A stretch of DNA of 8,580 bases from Mariprofundaceae bacterium (lineage in GTDB: Bacteria; Pseudomonadota; Zetaproteobacteria; Mariprofundales; Mariprofundaceae). This document shows, piece after piece, positions 6,675 to 8,580 of this stretch. Where the stretch lies: assembly GCA_030950975.1 (NCBI GenBank), contig JAUZQL010000198.1, positions 1 to 8,580 of the forward strand, read 5' to 3'. The translations under genes were made by a program, and so were the position numbers. Under the pieces are notes generated by a model. The model saw nothing but the letters and a program-made list of their open reading frames with translations. It was not told where the DNA came from and did not search any database. Every line of letters starts with the position of its first letter. The first letter of the stretch is position 1.

Positions 6675-7577
6675 GTGAAAAACGCTTTATTGCTTGTGAC
6701 ACATGGACTTATTGACCATCAGGATGGATTAACACTCCATCCTGATTTATTTTTATGGGAACAAACCTTATTAAAGCGTAAACGACGTTGGTTTGCTTCT
6801 CGTCCACATAATCCTTTATCTTTATATGCAGCACTGGTGGGTACACAGCCAGCGCACTTGTTGGCATCCAAATTAACGTTATCTGCATCGGTGAAACAAT
6901 ATTGGATTGCTTCACCTTACCATGCTCAATTAACACGGGATGCTATTCGTGTGATGCCAGAAGAAATATTACCTTGGTGTGAAGATGATGCCGCTTGGAT
7001 GTGTGAATTATTAAACCCTTTATTATCTGAAGAAGGCATGAAGCTTGAACATGTGGGTGCATCTTTATTGCTGACATGTGAACAAGCTTTGCATGCGAAT
7101 CCCTTAAGTTTTGCTGACATTACGGGAAATTTCTTACCCAATAAACATCCTGCTGGTGAAGATGCGGGTCATCTCATGCGATTGATGTCAGAAATACAAA
7201 TGACCTTAAATCAATCACCTGCGCAGCACCGTCGTATCCGTGGAGATATGGATGTGCATGGGCTTTGGTTTTGGGGAGCGTGTAAAACAGAACAAGACAT
7301 TGCTTTGAAGCCCATCAATATAGCCAGTAAGAATCCATTTTTACAAGCTCTAATTGAGCCTAAAGATGCAAAAATTATTATCACCGAACCTGAAAATCTG
7401 AGTCATCTTGTTCGCCAAGGCAGTGATTTACCCAAGAAGGTTTTTTTATTGGGTGAAAAGGTGATGGTCTGCTTAAATCAAACATGGTTATTTCATCCTC
7501 GTCAACAGCATTGGCAGACAAAAAATATACGCAGCGAAAAAGAAGGTCTTGCGTTTATTCACCCATCAAATCATTGA
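6675..7577 (+). CDS. RpfE-like / COG4255-type conserved protein of unknown function
   Basis: A predicted 300-residue cytoplasmic protein with no signal peptide or membrane helix. It resembles the family named after Xanthomonas RpfE and often labelled as a phosphoglycerate-mutase-like regulatory protein. The best diagnostic blocks are the hydrophobic start NALLLVTHGL (3-12), WIASPYHAQLTRDAIRV (77-93), LPNKHPAGEDAGHLMRLMSE (154-173) leading into IQM, and HGLWFWGA (195-202), which matches the family's NGLWLWGGG-like block. I cannot see the metal-ligand motifs of true cofactor-independent phosphoglycerate mutases, so enzymatic activity should not be assumed. The GTG start seven bases after thrC fits the conserved N-terminus and suggests co-transcription with hom-thrC. 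Codons 15-27 overlap a terminator-like hairpin. Residues 256-258 are encoded over a run of seven Ts (7441-7447). Family membership is fairly sure; function is unknown. Confidence 0.75.
   Translation: MKNALLLVTHGLIDHQDGLTLHPDLFLWEQTLLKRKRRWFASRPHNPLSLYAALVGTQPAHLLASKLTLSASVKQYWIASPYHAQLTRDAIRVMPEEILPWCEDDAAWMCELLNPLLSEEGMKLEHVGASLLLTCEQALHANPLSFADITGNFLPNKHPAGEDAGHLMRLMSEIQMTLNQSPAQHRRIRGDMDVHGLWFWGACKTEQDIALKPINIASKNPFLQALIEPKDAKIIITEPENLSHLVRQGSDLPKKVFLLGEKVMVCLNQTWLFHPRQQHWQTKNIRSEKEGLAFIHPSNH
6718..6754 (+). terminator. Terminator-like hairpin inside the start of the RpfE-like gene
   Basis: ATCAGGATGGA (6718-6728) and TCCATCCTGAT (6736-6746) form a perfect 11-bp stem with a seven-base loop, TTAACAC. 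TTTATTTT (6747-6754) follows at once. This is the layout of an intrinsic terminator acting on the plus strand; the other strand has no T run after the stem. It lies 50 bases beyond the thrC stop, where a terminator for hom-thrC would be expected, yet inside codons 15-27 of the next gene. The stem has only five G-C pairs in eleven, so strength is uncertain, and translation across it would oppose folding. Confidence 0.45.
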
Positions 7578-7587
7578 ATGTTTACGG

Positions 7588-7643
7588 CATTATAGTTGCT
7601 TTACCTGAACTCAAGTCATAAGTGATTGAATCTCATTATAGTT
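7588..7643 (+). repeat. Pair of direct repeats CATTATAGTT ahead of the EAL-HDOD gene
   Basis: The ten-base word CATTATAGTT occurs at 7588-7597 and again at 7634-7643, both in the 76-base gap before the EAL-HDOD gene. Each copy contains TATAGT, a plausible sigma-70 -10 hexamer (consensus TATAAT), but I find no good -35 hexamer 16-18 bases upstream of either. They could be tandem promoter elements, a repeated operator, or chance in AT-rich DNA. The second copy nearly touches the ribosome binding site, so a transcript starting just after it would be almost leaderless. Confidence 0.3.
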
Positions 7644-7644
7644 T

Positions 7645-7649
7645 GGAGG
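7645..7649 (+). promoter_or_regulatory. Ribosome binding site fixing the EAL-HDOD start
   Basis: GGAGG lies four bases before the ATG at 7654 and is the best Shine-Dalgarno match in the window. It supports that start and suggests independent translation rather than coupling to the gene before. Confidence 0.7.
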
Positions 7650-7653
7650 GAAT

Positions 7654-8580
7654 ATGCAACAGATTTATATTGGTCGTCAGGCAGTTTTTGATAGAAATTA
7701 TCAGGTCACATCGTATGAACTGCTATTTCGTAATGCAGAAGGGACAATGGATGCTGAAGATGATTATATGACATCAAAGATGTTGGTCGCAGCGTTGATG
7801 GATATTGGTTTAGATAAAATTTCTGGAAATAAAAGGGTACATATCAATGCTTCGGAAAGTTTTTTAGACAGTGGTATTATTGAATCATTACCTGCCGATC
7901 AAGTCGGTATTGAAATTTTAGAGCATGTTCCAGTGACTGATAAAGTGATTGAAACTTGCCGTGAATTAAAAGAGAAAGGCTACCAAATCATGTTGGATGA
8001 TGTGGTTTATGCACCTCACTTGGATCCTCTGATTGAAATTGCGGATGTGGTAAAAATTGATTTACCTTATGCGAAAGATTTAACTGCACAAGTGCGTGCG
8101 TTGCGTCGCTTTAAAGTGAAACTTTTAGCTGAAAAAGTAGAAACGTATGAAGATTATGAACGGTGTAAAGATTTAGGTTTTGATTATTTCCAAGGTTATT
8201 TCTTTTGTAAACCTGAAATTGTTAAAGGGCAAACCATGCCTGAATCAAAAATATCTATATTGCGTGCCTTGCAAAAAGTGATGACTGCAACCGTCGTCAA
8301 TGATATTCAAGATGTGGTGAAACAAGATGTTAGTCTTTCTTACCGCTTGTTAAAATACATTAATTCTGCGGCATTTGGTATGCGTCGAGAAATTGAATCC
8401 ATTGAACAAGCTTTGGTATTACTTGGGCTCAATAATGCGCGTCGTTGGTTGGCATTGTTATCTTTATCAGCATTGGGCGATGGCAAGCCTTTAGAATTGA
8501 TACGAACAGCATTATACCGTGGTTATTTATTGGAAAGTATTGCTAAACACTTGCAAGAAACTGAAACAGGTGATGATTTT
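7654..8580 (+). CDS. EAL and HDOD domain signalling protein (partial, cut by the window end)
   Basis: The first 309 codons are open to the last base with no stop; members of this YuxH-like architecture are usually about 400 residues, so roughly the last quarter is probably missing. The EAL-like domain spans about 3-190: IYIGRQAVFDRNYQVTSYEL at the start (E22), HINAS (N65), GIEILE (E90), LDDV (D115, D116), VKIDL (K134), LAEKVE (E160) and FQGYFF (Q180). The HDOD domain starts near 200, with QDVSLSYRLLKYINSAAFG (224-242), SIEQALVLLGLNNARRWLAL (249-268) and onward. Many residues equivalent to catalytic positions are kept, but the DDFG loop reads DDVVYAP and AEGVE reads AEKVE. In this family such changes usually mean no cyclic-di-GMP phosphodiesterase activity and a role in protein interaction, for example in motility or surface control. 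The partner and ligand cannot be read from sequence. Confidence 0.9.
   Translation, partial: MQQIYIGRQAVFDRNYQVTSYELLFRNAEGTMDAEDDYMTSKMLVAALMDIGLDKISGNKRVHINASESFLDSGIIESLPADQVGIEILEHVPVTDKVIETCRELKEKGYQIMLDDVVYAPHLDPLIEIADVVKIDLPYAKDLTAQVRALRRFKVKLLAEKVETYEDYERCKDLGFDYFQGYFFCKPEIVKGQTMPESKISILRALQKVMTATVVNDIQDVVKQDVSLSYRLLKYINSAAFGMRREIESIEQALVLLGLNNARRWLALLSLSALGDGKPLELIRTALYRGYLLESIAKHLQETETGDDF

Noticed and set aside
7430..7456. Slippery heptamer T TTT TTA (7442-7448) in the codon phase used for -1 frameshifting, within a weak stem ACCCAA/TTGGGT
   Set aside because: A -1 shift meets TGA at 7454-7456 almost at once, no stimulatory structure lies downstream, and the T run encodes an ordinary VFLL segment. 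A chance T7 run is likelier.

Overview
The window is a compact, all-plus-strand stretch of chromosomal housekeeping genes from a moderately AT-rich proteobacterium. Protein resemblance (a three-subunit pnt transhydrogenase, an AlaC-type aminotransferase next to hom and thrC, an RpfE-like protein, an EAL-HDOD protein) points to the beta/gamma/zeta side of the Proteobacteria. The exact lineage cannot be fixed by reading alone. No phage, transposon, CRISPR array, tRNA or rRNA is visible.

Layout: (1) 75-2978, pntAA-pntAB-pntB, a complete proton-translocating NAD(P) transhydrogenase in the split-alpha form. (2) 3025-4209, alaC, a PLP-dependent glutamate-pyruvate aminotransferase. (3) 4210-4284, a gap filled by a long imperfect hairpin whose left arm, ACCACAGAGACACAAAGACA, looks like a dispersed intergenic repeat. 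(4) 4285-5607 hom and 5609-6667 thrC, one base apart: homoserine dehydrogenase with a C-terminal ACT domain, and threonine synthase. (5) 6675-7577, an RpfE/COG4255-like protein of unknown function starting at GTG seven bases after thrC. (6) 7654 to the window end, the first 309 codons of an EAL-HDOD signalling protein that runs off the edge.

How they fit together: PntAA/AB/B use the proton gradient to make NADPH. Homoserine dehydrogenase normally uses NAD(P)H, and threonine synthase finishes the threonine branch, with homoserine kinase (thrB) encoded elsewhere. AlaC makes alanine from pyruvate and glutamate. This is ordinary core metabolism, and I see no convincing new multi-gene system.

The signals most worth following are in the RNA and DNA rather than the proteins. 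One is a perfect 11-bp stem with a U-rich tail (6718-6754), built like an intrinsic terminator but lying inside the first 27 codons of the RpfE-like gene just after thrC. The other is the palindromic repeat between alaC and hom that ends a few bases before the hom ribosome binding site.
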